Below are positions 25,491 to 33,794 of a stretch of 64,000 nt of DNA, in pieces. The notes beneath the pieces were generated by a model, which worked only from the letters and a program-made list of their open reading frames with translations, was not told the origin of the DNA and searched no databases. Within the stretch, counting starts at the first letter, position 1, and each line of letters starts with the position of its first letter. A program made the translations under genes and the position numbers. The DNA is from Micromonospora lupini (GTDB taxonomy: Bacteria; Actinomycetota; Actinomycetes; Mycobacteriales; Micromonosporaceae): assembly GCF_026342015.1 (NCBI RefSeq), contig NZ_JAPENL010000002.1:1183001-1247000 (forward strand). Reading direction: 5' to 3'.

Positions 25491-27059
25491 TCAGGCCGGG
25501 GCGGCTGGGCAGCTCGCGCCGGCCGGCGGTACGGCTCTCTCGATGAGGTACCGCTCGACGTAGGTCCGGGTGCACGCAGTCCGCGGGTAGCTGGCGTGGC
25601 CCGAACCCTCGTAGGTGACGAGCGCGCCCCGCCCGCCGAGCTGGCCCACCACCCGCAGGGCCCCGTCGTACGGGGTGGCCGGGTCGTACCGTCCGTTGAG
25701 CACCAGGAGCGGGGCTCTGGTCTCCACCCGCAGCCGATGTTGCGGGTTGACGGCCGTCCAGCCCAGGCAGATGGCGGCGAACCGGACGGCCACTGGGGAG
25801 GCCCGCAGGTGGGGCGCCGCGGCGCGGGACAGTTCGAGATACCGCTTCCAGTCGGCGAACCCGTCGACAGGCAGCGACCAGTCCTGGCAGAACGCCTGTA
25901 GCGCGTACTCGGTCAGGGCCTGGCTGGTGTCGACCGGCACCATCGGGGACGCGAGTGAGGCAGCCTCCCCCCGCTCCAGCGCGAGAAGCATTGTCGCGAG
26001 GTCGGCCCAGGTCGCGTCGAAGAAGTTCACGAAGGTCGCGAACCCCAGCTCGAACCAGGTCAGCGTCGCGCCGGTGGACGCGTCGACGAGCGTACCGGCG
26101 TCGGCGCGGCGCATCAGCCGGTCGAACAGCGCCGGTACGTCGCGTCCGTGCAGCGCGCAGCTCGGGGTCCGCGCGCACCAGGTCACGAATTCGTGGAACA
26201 GGGCCTCGTTACTTGCCGCGCCGCTGCGGAAGACCTTCCCAACCCCCTGGCTGTGGTCCATCACGCTGTCCATGGCCAGTGCGCGGACGCGGTCGGGGAA
26301 CATTTCGGCGTAGGACTGCCCGATCAGGGTGCCGTAGGACCACTGGTAGAAGCTGAGTTGCCGCTCGCCGAGCGCCGTCCGGATGGCGTCGGTGTCGCGC
26401 GCGACACTCGCACTGTCGATGTGGTCGAACAGCGGGCCGCTGTGAGCGCGGCAGTCGTCGCGCAACTGGCGGTTGTAGGTGCGGAGTCCCTCGAACTCCG
26501 CCGCGCTCGTGGGCGTCAGGGAGGGGTGCCGGGCCAGCAACGCCGACGAGCAGCGCACCGGTGCGCTACGGACGGTGCCCCGAGGATCGAAGCCGACGAG
26601 GTCGAAGCGACGCAGCACATCCGGCCCGAGCTGGCTGGTGGCCGTCAGCACCGTGTCCACCCCGGACAGGCCGGGGCCGCCGGGGTTGAAGACCAGGACG
26701 CCGATGCGGGCGGCCGGGTCGGTGGCGGTACGCCGGGCCAGGGCCAGTGGGAACGTTTCTCCTCCCGGCCGGGCCCAGTCCACCGGCAGGCGCAGGGTGC
26801 CACACCGCGTACCCGGATCGTCGGGCCGCTCCGGGCACGCCTGCCAGTCGATGCGGCCGTTCCCACCGCGACTGGCGTCGCCGACGGCCGACCCGTTGCC
26901 GCCGGCCGCCGCCGGGGTGGTGCCCGCGAGCGCCGGCGGGGCGGTGAGCGACAGGGCGACGAGGACCGCGACGACGGCCCAGAGGGTACGGAGAAGCCGT
27001 CGGCGTCGACGGTCAACCCCGCGGGGATGCCAGGAGGTGGTTCTCTTCGTGGTCAGCAT
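25491..27059 (-). CDS. Secreted tripeptidyl-aminopeptidase-like alpha/beta hydrolase
   Basis: From the ATG at 27059 the protein has 522 residues with a twin-arginine-rich N-terminus (DRRRRRLLRTLW), a hydrophobic span and an ALA-GTTP cleavage site near 46. The hydrolase core shows VFNPGGPGLSG, FDLVGFDPRGTVRSAPV and the nucleophile elbow YQWSYGTLIGQSYAE. The C-terminal TAP-like lid carries LVLNGRYDPATPYDGA with the catalytic Asp and EGSGHASYP with the His. The family (SlpD/SlpE, TAP) removes short peptides outside the cell. Codons upstream of 27059 are open but lack a signal-like start. It ends 70 bp after the neighbouring regulator's stop. Confidence 0.87.
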   Translation of the reverse strand: MLTTKRTTSWHPRGVDRRRRRLLRTLWAVVAVLVALSLTAPPALAGTTPAAAGGNGSAVGDASRGGNGRIDWQACPERPDDPGTRCGTLRLPVDWARPGGETFPLALARRTATDPAARIGVLVFNPGGPGLSGVDTVLTATSQLGPDVLRRFDLVGFDPRGTVRSAPVRCSSALLARHPSLTPTSAAEFEGLRTYNRQLRDDCRAHSGPLFDHIDSASVARDTDAIRTALGERQLSFYQWSYGTLIGQSYAEMFPDRVRALAMDSVMDHSQGVGKVFRSGAASNEALFHEFVTWCARTPSCALHGRDVPALFDRLMRRADAGTLVDASTGATLTWFELGFATFVNFFDATWADLATMLLALERGEAASLASPMVPVDTSQALTEYALQAFCQDWSLPVDGFADWKRYLELSRAAAPHLRASPVAVRFAAICLGWTAVNPQHRLRVETRAPLLVLNGRYDPATPYDGALRVVGQLGGRGALVTYEGSGHASYPRTACTRTYVERYLIERAVPPAGASCPAAPA

Positions 27060-27128
27060 TCGCCAAGCCTGCCGACGCCCGGTCCACGTCGGATCCATGC
27101 CGGGCCGGGGGCGGTCGACGCAGGGCAT

Positions 27129-29930
27129 TCAGCGGTACGCCGCCAGCCGCTCGGACAGCACCACGGCCTGCGGATGACCGATCCGATCGAGGATCGCCAA
27201 CGCCTGTCGCCACAGGTCGACCGAGGTGTCGTGCTCGCCCACCGCCTGATGGGTGTCGCCGAGGCGGACGAGCGTGTCCGCCCTCCCGCACGGATCCTCG
27301 ACCTCGGCATAGAGCGCGAGAGCGCGCCGGTAACAGTCGGCCGCGGTCGGATGCGCCCCGCGGCCGTGGTGGGCGAGGCCGAGACTGTCCCAGGTGTGGG
27401 CCGTGCCCAGCCGATCCTCGGCCTCCTCGTAGAGCACGAGCGCCCGCTCACAGTAGGCGATGGCGCGTTCGTACTCGTCCAGTCGAGCATGGCCCCAGCC
27501 GAGCCCGTTGAGCGCCGCCGCCATGCCGCGCCGGTCGTCGATGCTGCTGGCAAGCGTCAGCGCCTGCCTGGCGTGTGGCAGGGCCGAGCGGGGGTCGCCC
27601 TCGGTGTCGAACAGCCAGGCGAGGTGCAGATGTGCGCTGGCCTGGCCCGGGCGGTCGCCGACCTGGTCGTACCGCGTCATGGAGCGCCGAAGGTGATGGT
27701 GGGCCGCACGGAACCGGCGGAGTTGGATGTGTGCCAACGCGAGGTCCCGGTGCGCCAGCGCCTCGACCAGTGGATGATCGCGGCGTTGCGCGACAGTGAC
27801 CGCGGTGGCCTGTACGGCGGCCAGGTCGTGCCACTGCGAGAGCCGGCTGAGCAGGGGGCTGAGGGCCTGGGCGAGCTGCCCGGCGTGCCCGTCGAAGCCG
27901 TGGGCGGCCGCGTCGTCGACGGTGGCCAGCAGTACCCGCTGTTCGCTGCCGAACCAGGCCAGCGCGGCCCGGTGATCGGCGAACGCCAGGGAGAACGCGT
28001 CGGGGGAAACGGGCAGCGGATCAACCGGCTGCCAACCGGCGTCGACAAGCCTCGCCGCGTCACGCGCGACACGCAGGTAGTGGTCGAGCACGCGTTTCCG
28101 GGTGGCTTCACGGTCGGCCGCCGAGTCGTGGGCGTCGGTCAACTCCGCACCGTAGGCGCGGAGGAGATCGTGACAGTGGAAGCGATCAGGCGACTGCTCG
28201 GCCAGCAGGTTCGCCCGGGTCAACTCGTCGAGCGCCGGCCGGATCAGGCGTGGCGGTACGCCCGCGAGGCTGGCCGCCGCCGCCGCGCTGATGTCCGCCG
28301 CCGGGTGCAGGCTGAGCTGCCGGAACAGCCGGGCCGCGGCCGGACTGAGCAGGCGGTACGACCAGGAGAGCACGGTACGGAGGTCGGTGGCGGCGTCGTC
28401 GGTGACCAGGGCGGCGAGCCCGCCCCGACTCGCCGCCAGGTCGTCCGCGATGGCCTGGAGCGGAAACGTGGGCCGGGCTGCGGCGCGCGCGGCCACGATG
28501 GACAGGGCGAGGGGCAACCGTGCGGTACGGCTGATCAGCTCGTCCACCGCCGCAGGCTGGGTGGCGGCCCGCTGCGTACCCAACCGGCGTACGAGCAGTT
28601 GGCGTGCTTCGGCCGTGCTGGGCAGGTCGAGTGCGACCGGATGCGCGCCGTCGGCGGCGACCAGCCCGGGCAGTGTGTGGCGACTCGTCACGAGCACGGC
28701 ACAGCGGGCCGACCCGGGAAGCAGCGGCCGCACCTGTTCGGCGTCGCGCGCGTTGTCGAGCAGGACGAGCAGCTCCCGGTCAGCGGTCAGGCTGCGGAAC
28801 AGGGCGAACTGGGCCGCCGGTTCGGCGGGGATCTCCAGTGGCTTGACGCCCAGGGCGGGCAGGAATGAGCGGACGACTACTGCCGACGGTGACGCCTCCT
28901 GCGCCGAGCTGCCGAAACCGCCCAGGTCGACGTGGAGTTGCCCGTCGGGGAAGTGGCGCAGGTTGTCGTGCGCCCAGCGCAGAGCCAGCCAGGTCTTCCC
29001 GACGCCGCCGGTGCCGGTGACGACCACCGTGCCGGCCGGCCCCGCGTCGCCGAGCAGCAGCGTCGTGAGGTGAGCCAGCTCGCGGCTCCGGCCGGTGAAC
29101 AGCGTCGGCAGGGCAGGCAACTGTCGGGGGACGACCCGCGGCGTGGGTTTCTCCGCCGGCGGCGTCCCGGACGTCAACAGCTCGTGGTCGGCCCGCAGGA
29201 TGCGGGTGTGCAGGTGTTGGAGATCGGGACCGGGCTCGACCCCCACCTCGTCGGCGAGCAGCCGATGGAGCTTGCGGTACGTCGTCAGCGCGTCGGCGCG
29301 CCGGCCGGCCCGGGCCAGGGCCACCATGAGCTGCCCCCACGGACGTTCGCGGAGTGGGTCCCCGTCGATCTGCGTCCGGAGCGGCTCGATCAGCTCGTTG
29401 TGCCGTCCGATCCGCAGCTGGAGGTCGGCGACCTCCTCCAGCAGACTCGCCCGCTGCTCCTGGAGCCGCGTCCGGACGGAGAGCAGCACCCCGCAGCCGG
29501 GCAGGCCCGCGAAAGGCTCCCCACGCCACAGCGTCAGCGCCGCCTCGAACGCCCGCAGGGCATCGGAGCAGCGGTCCTGGCGCAGCGCGTCGTACCCCCG
29601 CTGGGTGAGGTCGTCGAAGGCAGCGCTGTCCAATGCCTGTGCGCCGAGGACGAGACGGTAGCCGGTGGTCCCGGCGCGGATGGCCGGGTCGGGGCCGCCT
29701 GCGGAGTGCAACACCCGGCGCAGGGCCCAGATGTAGGTCTTCACGTTGCCGGCCGCCGTCTTCGGCGGGCGTCCCTGCCACAGCTCGTCGACGAGCTGGT
29801 CGATGGACCATGGGGTGCCCGGCCGCGCCATCAGGGTGGCCAGCAGGCGCACCCGCATCGGCGTGCCAAGGGCCAGCGGCGCCCCGCCTGGTGACCGCAC
29901 CTCCACCGGCCCGAGGAGGCGGTACCGCAT
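27129..29930 (-). CDS. AfsR/SARP-family regulator (wHTH-BTAD-NB-ARC-TPR)
   Basis: About 933 residues from the ATG at 29930, which has AAGGGA 8 bp upstream; an ATG at 29957 is also in frame. The order is an OmpR-type winged helix (YRLLGPVEVRSPGG to the YIWALRRVL region, 1-95) and a bacterial transcriptional activation domain (100-260). An NB-ARC NTPase follows with Walker A TGTGGVGKTWLAL near 305 and Walker B ELLVLLDNARD near 380. TPR repeats fill the last 250 residues. AfsR-like proteins switch on secondary metabolism or secretion genes. The secreted peptidase gene immediately downstream is a candidate target. About 180 bp upstream is non-coding. Confidence 0.88.
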   Translation of the reverse strand: MRYRLLGPVEVRSPGGAPLALGTPMRVRLLATLMARPGTPWSIDQLVDELWQGRPPKTAAGNVKTYIWALRRVLHSAGGPDPAIRAGTTGYRLVLGAQALDSAAFDDLTQRGYDALRQDRCSDALRAFEAALTLWRGEPFAGLPGCGVLLSVRTRLQEQRASLLEEVADLQLRIGRHNELIEPLRTQIDGDPLRERPWGQLMVALARAGRRADALTTYRKLHRLLADEVGVEPGPDLQHLHTRILRADHELLTSGTPPAEKPTPRVVPRQLPALPTLFTGRSRELAHLTTLLLGDAGPAGTVVVTGTGGVGKTWLALRWAHDNLRHFPDGQLHVDLGGFGSSAQEASPSAVVVRSFLPALGVKPLEIPAEPAAQFALFRSLTADRELLVLLDNARDAEQVRPLLPGSARCAVLVTSRHTLPGLVAADGAHPVALDLPSTAEARQLLVRRLGTQRAATQPAAVDELISRTARLPLALSIVAARAAARPTFPLQAIADDLAASRGGLAALVTDDAATDLRTVLSWSYRLLSPAAARLFRQLSLHPAADISAAAAASLAGVPPRLIRPALDELTRANLLAEQSPDRFHCHDLLRAYGAELTDAHDSAADREATRKRVLDHYLRVARDAARLVDAGWQPVDPLPVSPDAFSLAFADHRAALAWFGSEQRVLLATVDDAAAHGFDGHAGQLAQALSPLLSRLSQWHDLAAVQATAVTVAQRRDHPLVEALAHRDLALAHIQLRRFRAAHHHLRRSMTRYDQVGDRPGQASAHLHLAWLFDTEGDPRSALPHARQALTLASSIDDRRGMAAALNGLGWGHARLDEYERAIAYCERALVLYEEAEDRLGTAHTWDSLGLAHHGRGAHPTAADCYRRALALYAEVEDPCGRADTLVRLGDTHQAVGEHDTSVDLWRQALAILDRIGHPQAVVLSERLAAYR

Positions 29931-30112
29931 CGCCGGAGTCCCTTGCGCAGGGTCCATCACGTTATCGTAGGGACCCGCCTCGTCCGCCCTCATCGGCCAG
30001 GCGGCTGGTGGCCCACGTCCGCTGCGACCGAGCCGCCTGTTTGCGTTGCCCAAGCTCACCACCGCGCGCGCCTCGGCGCAGGTAATCCTGCCGACGTCCG
30101 AAGGTGACCAGG

Positions 30113-30640
30113 TCACCTGTCGGAAACGAACTCGCTTGGTGGTGGATCAAAAAGAGTCATGACGAGCGCAACTGTGCTGAGAAATCCGCCACCGAGCGAT
30201 AGCACCAACGAAGGAACGAACGCGGATGGCGGCGGGATCCATCCGCCGAGAACCCAGGGTGTTGCGATGATAAAGAGCACAGCCAGGCTCGTCACGGCCT
30301 CATTTGCGGCCAGCACGATCGACAGGCGCGAGCTGCGATTCCGTAGGATTCGAAAGGTGGAGTCGGCCGACGCAGCGACCAGCAGGGCGCTGAGCACGAC
30401 GAACGCCAGCGCACCCCAGATCGGATCAAGACCGGCGAGTACGAGTGGCACGACGAGCGGCAGACCGGTCAGCAGGAACACGCCCCGCACCCCCGATCGT
30501 ACGTATCGGTCGGCCCCGGACTGACGAGCGCGGCGCTGCCCTGAGTCGAGATAGAAGAACACGCCAACGAGAAACGTCCCGAAAAGCGTGGCTGCGATTT
30601 CTGCGAGGCCGACCAGCAACTCCTCGTCCACTTCCCGCAT
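30113..30640 (-). CDS. Small integral membrane protein
   Basis: An ATG at 30640 with AAGGAG 10 bp upstream gives 175 residues and four or five hydrophobic segments, for example LFGTFLVGVFFYL, VFLLTGLPLVVPLVLAGL, ALAFVVLSALLVAAS and LVLSLGGGFLSTVALVMTLF. Charged loops such as SGQRRARQSGADR lie between them. I do not recognise a family. Codon use is less GC-rich than in neighbouring genes, which suggests a recent arrival. Confidence 0.65.
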   Translation of the reverse strand: MREVDEELLVGLAEIAATLFGTFLVGVFFYLDSGQRRARQSGADRYVRSGVRGVFLLTGLPLVVPLVLAGLDPIWGALAFVVLSALLVAASADSTFRILRNRSSRLSIVLAANEAVTSLAVLFIIATPWVLGGWIPPPSAFVPSLVLSLGGGFLSTVALVMTLFDPPPSEFVSDR

Positions 30641-31301
30641 CTCGATCAAGCTCCTTACGGCTCACCACCTGAAGCGGAGCACCACCAGTAACCTAGTCGG
30701 ACATTTCAGGCAGCGGGGAGCTTTGGCATCTCGCGCACACTGGTCGGCGCGCTCGCCAGAGCCGAGATCGGGGTGGGCTCGGAAAGCCAGAGGACTGTCG
30801 ACGTCGCTAGCCTCGGGAGGGACCTCGGCAGAGAAGACGGAGGAGGTAATGGCCTTACGGTTCGAGCATCGCGACACCGAGATCGACGTAGGTGTCGTCG
30901 ACCGTGTGTGGCGCACCCACTCTGACGCGGAGGAGACGATGACGTCGGCAGCACGAACCTGCTGGCATCTGATCCTCTCGCGGGCGCAGGGACGCCTACT
31001 CGCCAGCCTGCGCAGGCCGGAACAGACTGGTGGCGGCGGGTCCCGGTGCGACCGGAGCCCGCCGCCGCCCGAGCGTCAGCCGTTCGGCAGGTGCGGCTCA
31101 GCTGCAGCGAGAACTGCTCAGAGAAGCTGCCGAGCCGGCGTACTCCAGCTGTCGCACTCGTCGTGATCAAAGTCGATCACCGGAAACTTGAGCCGGTGAC
31201 GGACCCTCACGCACGGTTTCCCACTCAACCCCGGACGCCTCCGGTCGCGTCTGTCTCTGCGTCCGCTCGTGATCGCGAGGCGGATGTGATCTGGAGGTGG
31301 C
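30641..31301. other. 661-bp region with one gene remnant
   Basis: No intact gene fits here. It holds a decayed AraC-type fragment (listed separately), and its last 60 bp should contain the promoter of the sigma-factor operon. Base composition is visibly less GC-rich than the core genes. Confidence 0.5.
30849..31166 (+). pseudogene. N-terminal remnant of an AraC-type regulator sensor domain
   Basis: AGGAGG is followed by an ATG. The first 60 codons (FEHRDTEIDVGVVDRVWRTH, then SAARTCWHLILSRAQG) resemble the start of the N-terminal sensor domain of a common actinobacterial AraC-type family, where the usual text is close to VWRTRS..SVA..W.LV. After LLASLRRPEQT the frame runs into Gly/Pro/Arg-rich sequence unlike the family, and no HTH domain follows. 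The gene appears truncated, probably by frameshift plus deletion. Confidence 0.4.
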
Positions 31302-31832
31302 GTGAGTCGGCACGAGGACGACGAACAGTTTCGGCTGTTCGTACAACGACAGTGGGGGCCGTTGCTCCGAACGGCCTACCTGCTGACCGGCGACCGGGGG
31401 ACAGCTGAGGACCTGGCGCAGTCGGCGTTGGAGAAGACCCATCGGCGCTGGGGGCGGGTACTGCGGAGGGACGCACCCGAGGTCTACGTACGCCGGGTGA
31501 TGGTGAACACCGCGATCTCCTGGCGGCGTCGGCGGCGGCCGCTGGAGGTGCCGCTGCTGACCTCCGACAGCGCGCAGACGCCGGACGCGTACGCGCAGGT
31601 GGAGGAGCGGCAACTGCTCCTCACCGCGCTGCGGCGGTTGCCACCCAGGACCCAGGCGGTTCTGGTGCTGCGCTACTTCGAGGATCTCAGCGAGGCGGAC
31701 ACCGCCAAGGTTCTCGGCTGCTCCATCGGCTCGGTGAAGAGCCAGGCGTCGCGCGGGCTGGCCCGGCTGCGGGTCGAGTTCGCCCCACCCGCCCCTCAGA
31801 CCCCGGTACGGCTCGAGGAGGAACTGGCATGA
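31302..31832 (+). CDS. SigE-type ECF RNA polymerase sigma factor
   Basis: The GTG at 31302 has GGAGGT 6 bp upstream. The 176-residue protein has region 2 in RTAYLLTGDRGTAEDLAQ (core-binding, with the DxAED-like patch) and YVRRVMVNTAISWRRRRR. Region 4 is in LRRLPPRTQAVLVLRYFEDLSEADTAKVLGC (first 20 and last 11 residues) and IGSVKSQASRGLARLR. It matches the SigE family of actinobacterial ECF factors. The stop overlaps the next gene by 4 bp, and that product is a membrane protein in the anti-sigma position. Confidence 0.9.
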   Translation: MSRHEDDEQFRLFVQRQWGPLLRTAYLLTGDRGTAEDLAQSALEKTHRRWGRVLRRDAPEVYVRRVMVNTAISWRRRRRPLEVPLLTSDSAQTPDAYAQVEERQLLLTALRRLPPRTQAVLVLRYFEDLSEADTAKVLGCSIGSVKSQASRGLARLRVEFAPPAPQTPVRLEEELA

Positions 31833-33247
31833 CCGAGAGCTTCGCTGATTCGACGCTCAGTCCCGCGCTGTGGCAGGCCGCTCACGGCCTCGACGTACCT
31901 CAGGACCCGTGGCCAGGGTTCGCCCGCCGCGAGCGACGGCACCAGCGGACGCGGCTGATCCGGACGGCGGTGGCCGCTGCGGTCGGGGTCGCGCTCGTCG
32001 GGGTCCAGACCAACGTGGTGCCCCTGCCCGGGTGGGCACCTGGCATCGCGGTCGCCGCCGCCCCGGCGGCGCTGCTCGACGCGCCACCGCGGGGGGCGCT
32101 GGCCGGGGATCAGGCCTGGCTGGACACGCTGCGGGCGCGGATCAGCACCGATCCGCCGGTGAGCGCCGGCAACCCGTTGAGCGGCTGGAAGGTCGGCGAT
32201 CGCGACCGAATTCGTTTGGTCTACGGCAGTGACCAGCCGGGCCACCGAGTCGCGCTTGTCGCGGTGCCGCTGCGGTTCGGCCTACTGACGAAGGAGACCC
32301 TGGTCTGGTACGTGGGTCCGGCCGGGGCGGGCGCCAAACAGATGCGCTACGCCGGCCACAGCGAGGGCGTCGGCGACCCGGTGATGACCCTGATGCAGGC
32401 CGATCCCGACCGGGGCGGATTCGCGGTCGTCGTCGGGCCGGCCGAATCGACCGTGACAATCAGTGGCGACCCTCGGTACACGCCGAGGGGAACCCTGGAG
32501 TACCAGGATCTCGCCAGGGCGGACGGCAGCGGGGTCGGGTTCGCCGTCCTGCCCACCGCGCCGCTTCGGAACGAACCCGTCGTCCGGGTCAGCCGTGGCG
32601 GCCACGTGCTCTACCAGGGCGGTCTGGGCGGCGGCCCGTACGCCGCGATCGTCCCGACGGAGATGGACGTCCTGCTCACCGCCGCCCGACGGGGTGCCCG
32701 AGGTACGCCGCCGGATGACGCCAACCTGCGCAACTTCATCGAATCGGCGCTCCTCAACAGTCGCCTCCCGGCTGCCGGGACGATGGTACGGGTGCGCTGG
32801 TCGGGCAGCGGGCACGGTCAGGCCGCCACGCTGCTCACCGTGCAGCCTGCCGGCGGCGGGGTGATCGCGTACGTCATGCACGGTGACGACCGAACCGGCT
32901 GGTCCGTCGACCTGCGCCTGCTGCTGCCGGCCGAGGGCGCCGACGAGCGACCAGTCGGCTGGCGGATCAGGGCCGACAACGGCACCCGCACGCCGACGGA
33001 CCAGGTGCGGGTGATCGCCCCGCCAGACGCGGCCCGCGTCACGGTCACGGTTGACGGCGCACCCCCGACCACGGTCACCCTCGACGCGTCGAAAGCCGGC
33101 ACCACCCGGATACCGCCGCACCAGCCGGCCACCCTCACCGCGTACTCCACGGACGGCAGCGTCCTCGGAACCACCCCGGTGCCGCCGGTCGAGGCCGACA
33201 TGTCGGGCCTGCCGGGCGACAGCCCGGCTACCCGGGTGACCCCCTGA
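31829..33247 (+). CDS. Single-span membrane protein, putative anti-sigma partner
   Basis: The 472-residue protein starts by overlapping the sigma stop (ATGA). Residues 1-42 are cytoplasmic and could hold the sigma-binding part, although no zinc-binding HxxxCxxC is present. One span (TAVAAAVGVALVGVQTNVV, about 47-66) follows. The rest is a large exported beta-rich portion ending in a domain with VTVTVDGAPPTTVTLDASK. The gene pair and topology indicate signal reception outside and sigma control inside, but this is inferred from position. Confidence 0.72.
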   Translation: MTESFADSTLSPALWQAAHGLDVPQDPWPGFARRERRHQRTRLIRTAVAAAVGVALVGVQTNVVPLPGWAPGIAVAAAPAALLDAPPRGALAGDQAWLDTLRARISTDPPVSAGNPLSGWKVGDRDRIRLVYGSDQPGHRVALVAVPLRFGLLTKETLVWYVGPAGAGAKQMRYAGHSEGVGDPVMTLMQADPDRGGFAVVVGPAESTVTISGDPRYTPRGTLEYQDLARADGSGVGFAVLPTAPLRNEPVVRVSRGGHVLYQGGLGGGPYAAIVPTEMDVLLTAARRGARGTPPDDANLRNFIESALLNSRLPAAGTMVRVRWSGSGHGQAATLLTVQPAGGGVIAYVMHGDDRTGWSVDLRLLLPAEGADERPVGWRIRADNGTRTPTDQVRVIAPPDAARVTVTVDGAPPTTVTLDASKAGTTRIPPHQPATLTAYSTDGSVLGTTPVPPVEADMSGLPGDSPATRVTP

Positions 33248-33258
33248 CGAACCGAAAG

Positions 33259-33293
33259 CGTGGGCGAGCCGGTCCGAAGACGGCTCGCCCACG
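33259..33293 (+). terminator. Hairpin terminator of the sigma-factor operon
   Basis: CGTGGGCGAGCCG and its perfect complement are separated by 9 nt, beginning 12 bp after the stop of the membrane-protein gene. Confidence 0.7.
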
Positions 33294-33392
33294 CCGCCGT
33301 CCGCAGTCAGGGTCCGGTTGACGTGGCGCCCCCGGGCGGCGGCCCGCTCCCAGGGGAACGGGTCGGGGTCGCGCGCCCGAGGGCGCGCGACA

Positions 33393-33426
33393 AAATGCCC
33401 CTCCGTCGATCGACGAAGGGGCATTT
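33393..33426 (-). terminator. Original terminator of tRNA-Arg, now left of the island
   Basis: AAATGCCCCT and AGGGGCATTT form a perfect stem 7 bp beyond the left 53-bp repeat. Read on the minus strand, it follows the duplicated 3' tRNA end and ends in a T-run-like stretch. It would have terminated the tRNA before insertion. Confidence 0.65.
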
Positions 33427-33433
33427 CCCTGAT

Positions 33434-33486
33434 AACTGCTGTGCGCCCGAAGGGACTCGAACCCCTAACCTTCTGATCCGTAGTCA
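33434..33486. repeat. attL-like 53-bp direct repeat with 3' fragment of tRNA-Arg
   Basis: Identical over 53 bp to 35925-35977. Positions 33442-33486 correspond to tRNA-Arg from the anticodon stem to the discriminator base, on the minus strand. No 5' half is present, so this copy is not a functional tRNA. The usual false gene translation over such fragments is ignored. Confidence 0.9.
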
Positions 33487-33590
33487 ACGCAAAGGAGTTG
33501 CCGCGACCTGCATGTATGTGCGTTTGGCCTGATTTGATATGTAGCAGCGTAAACGGAACGTGACGGCCGAACACGCTTCACTCCTGCAAG

Positions 33591-33608
33591 GTGCCACTCA
33601 AGTGGCAC
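33591..33608. repeat. 18-bp palindrome near the left island end
   Basis: GTGCCACTCAAGTGGCAC, 104 bp inside the left att repeat. It differs at one base from the palindrome at 35851-35868 near the right end. Candidate arm-type site for the recombinase or its directionality factor. Confidence 0.6.
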
Positions 33609-33735
33609 GCCTGACTCGTGTCGAAGTACTGTCGGTCGCACGCCCCGACGATCGGCCGGCACACTCTCTGCCCGGAGAGCGCAACAGTCCTCTCGGGTTG
33701 GGTTGCGATCTCCACCAATCGGTCGGATAGCAGGC

Positions 33736-33753
33736 AGAGGACAGATGTCCTCT
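33736..33753. promoter_or_regulatory. Operator-like palindrome upstream of the AIPR gene
   Basis: AGAGGACA-GA-TGTCCTCT is a perfect 8-2-8 inverted repeat 28 bp upstream of the -10 candidate. A half-site-like AGTCCTCT occurs further upstream, near 33688. No regulator gene lies in the island, so a host or phage protein would have to bind it. Confidence 0.5.
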
Positions 33754-33781
33754 CAGGATCGCGGGGACGAGAGGCTTCCCC

Positions 33782-33794
33782 TACACTTCGTGCG
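33782..33794 (+). promoter_or_regulatory. Probable leaderless promoter of the AIPR gene
   Basis: TACACT at 33782-33787 fits an actinobacterial -10 (TANNNT) and ends 6 bp before the GTG at 33794. No Shine-Dalgarno sequence precedes that GTG. Together these suggest a transcript starting at or next to the initiation codon. Confidence 0.5.

Noticed and set aside
33260..33532. Small ORF ending PEGTRTPNLLIRSQ
   Set aside because: This is the well-known false translation of a tRNA 3' region; the DNA is the duplicated tRNA-Arg fragment.
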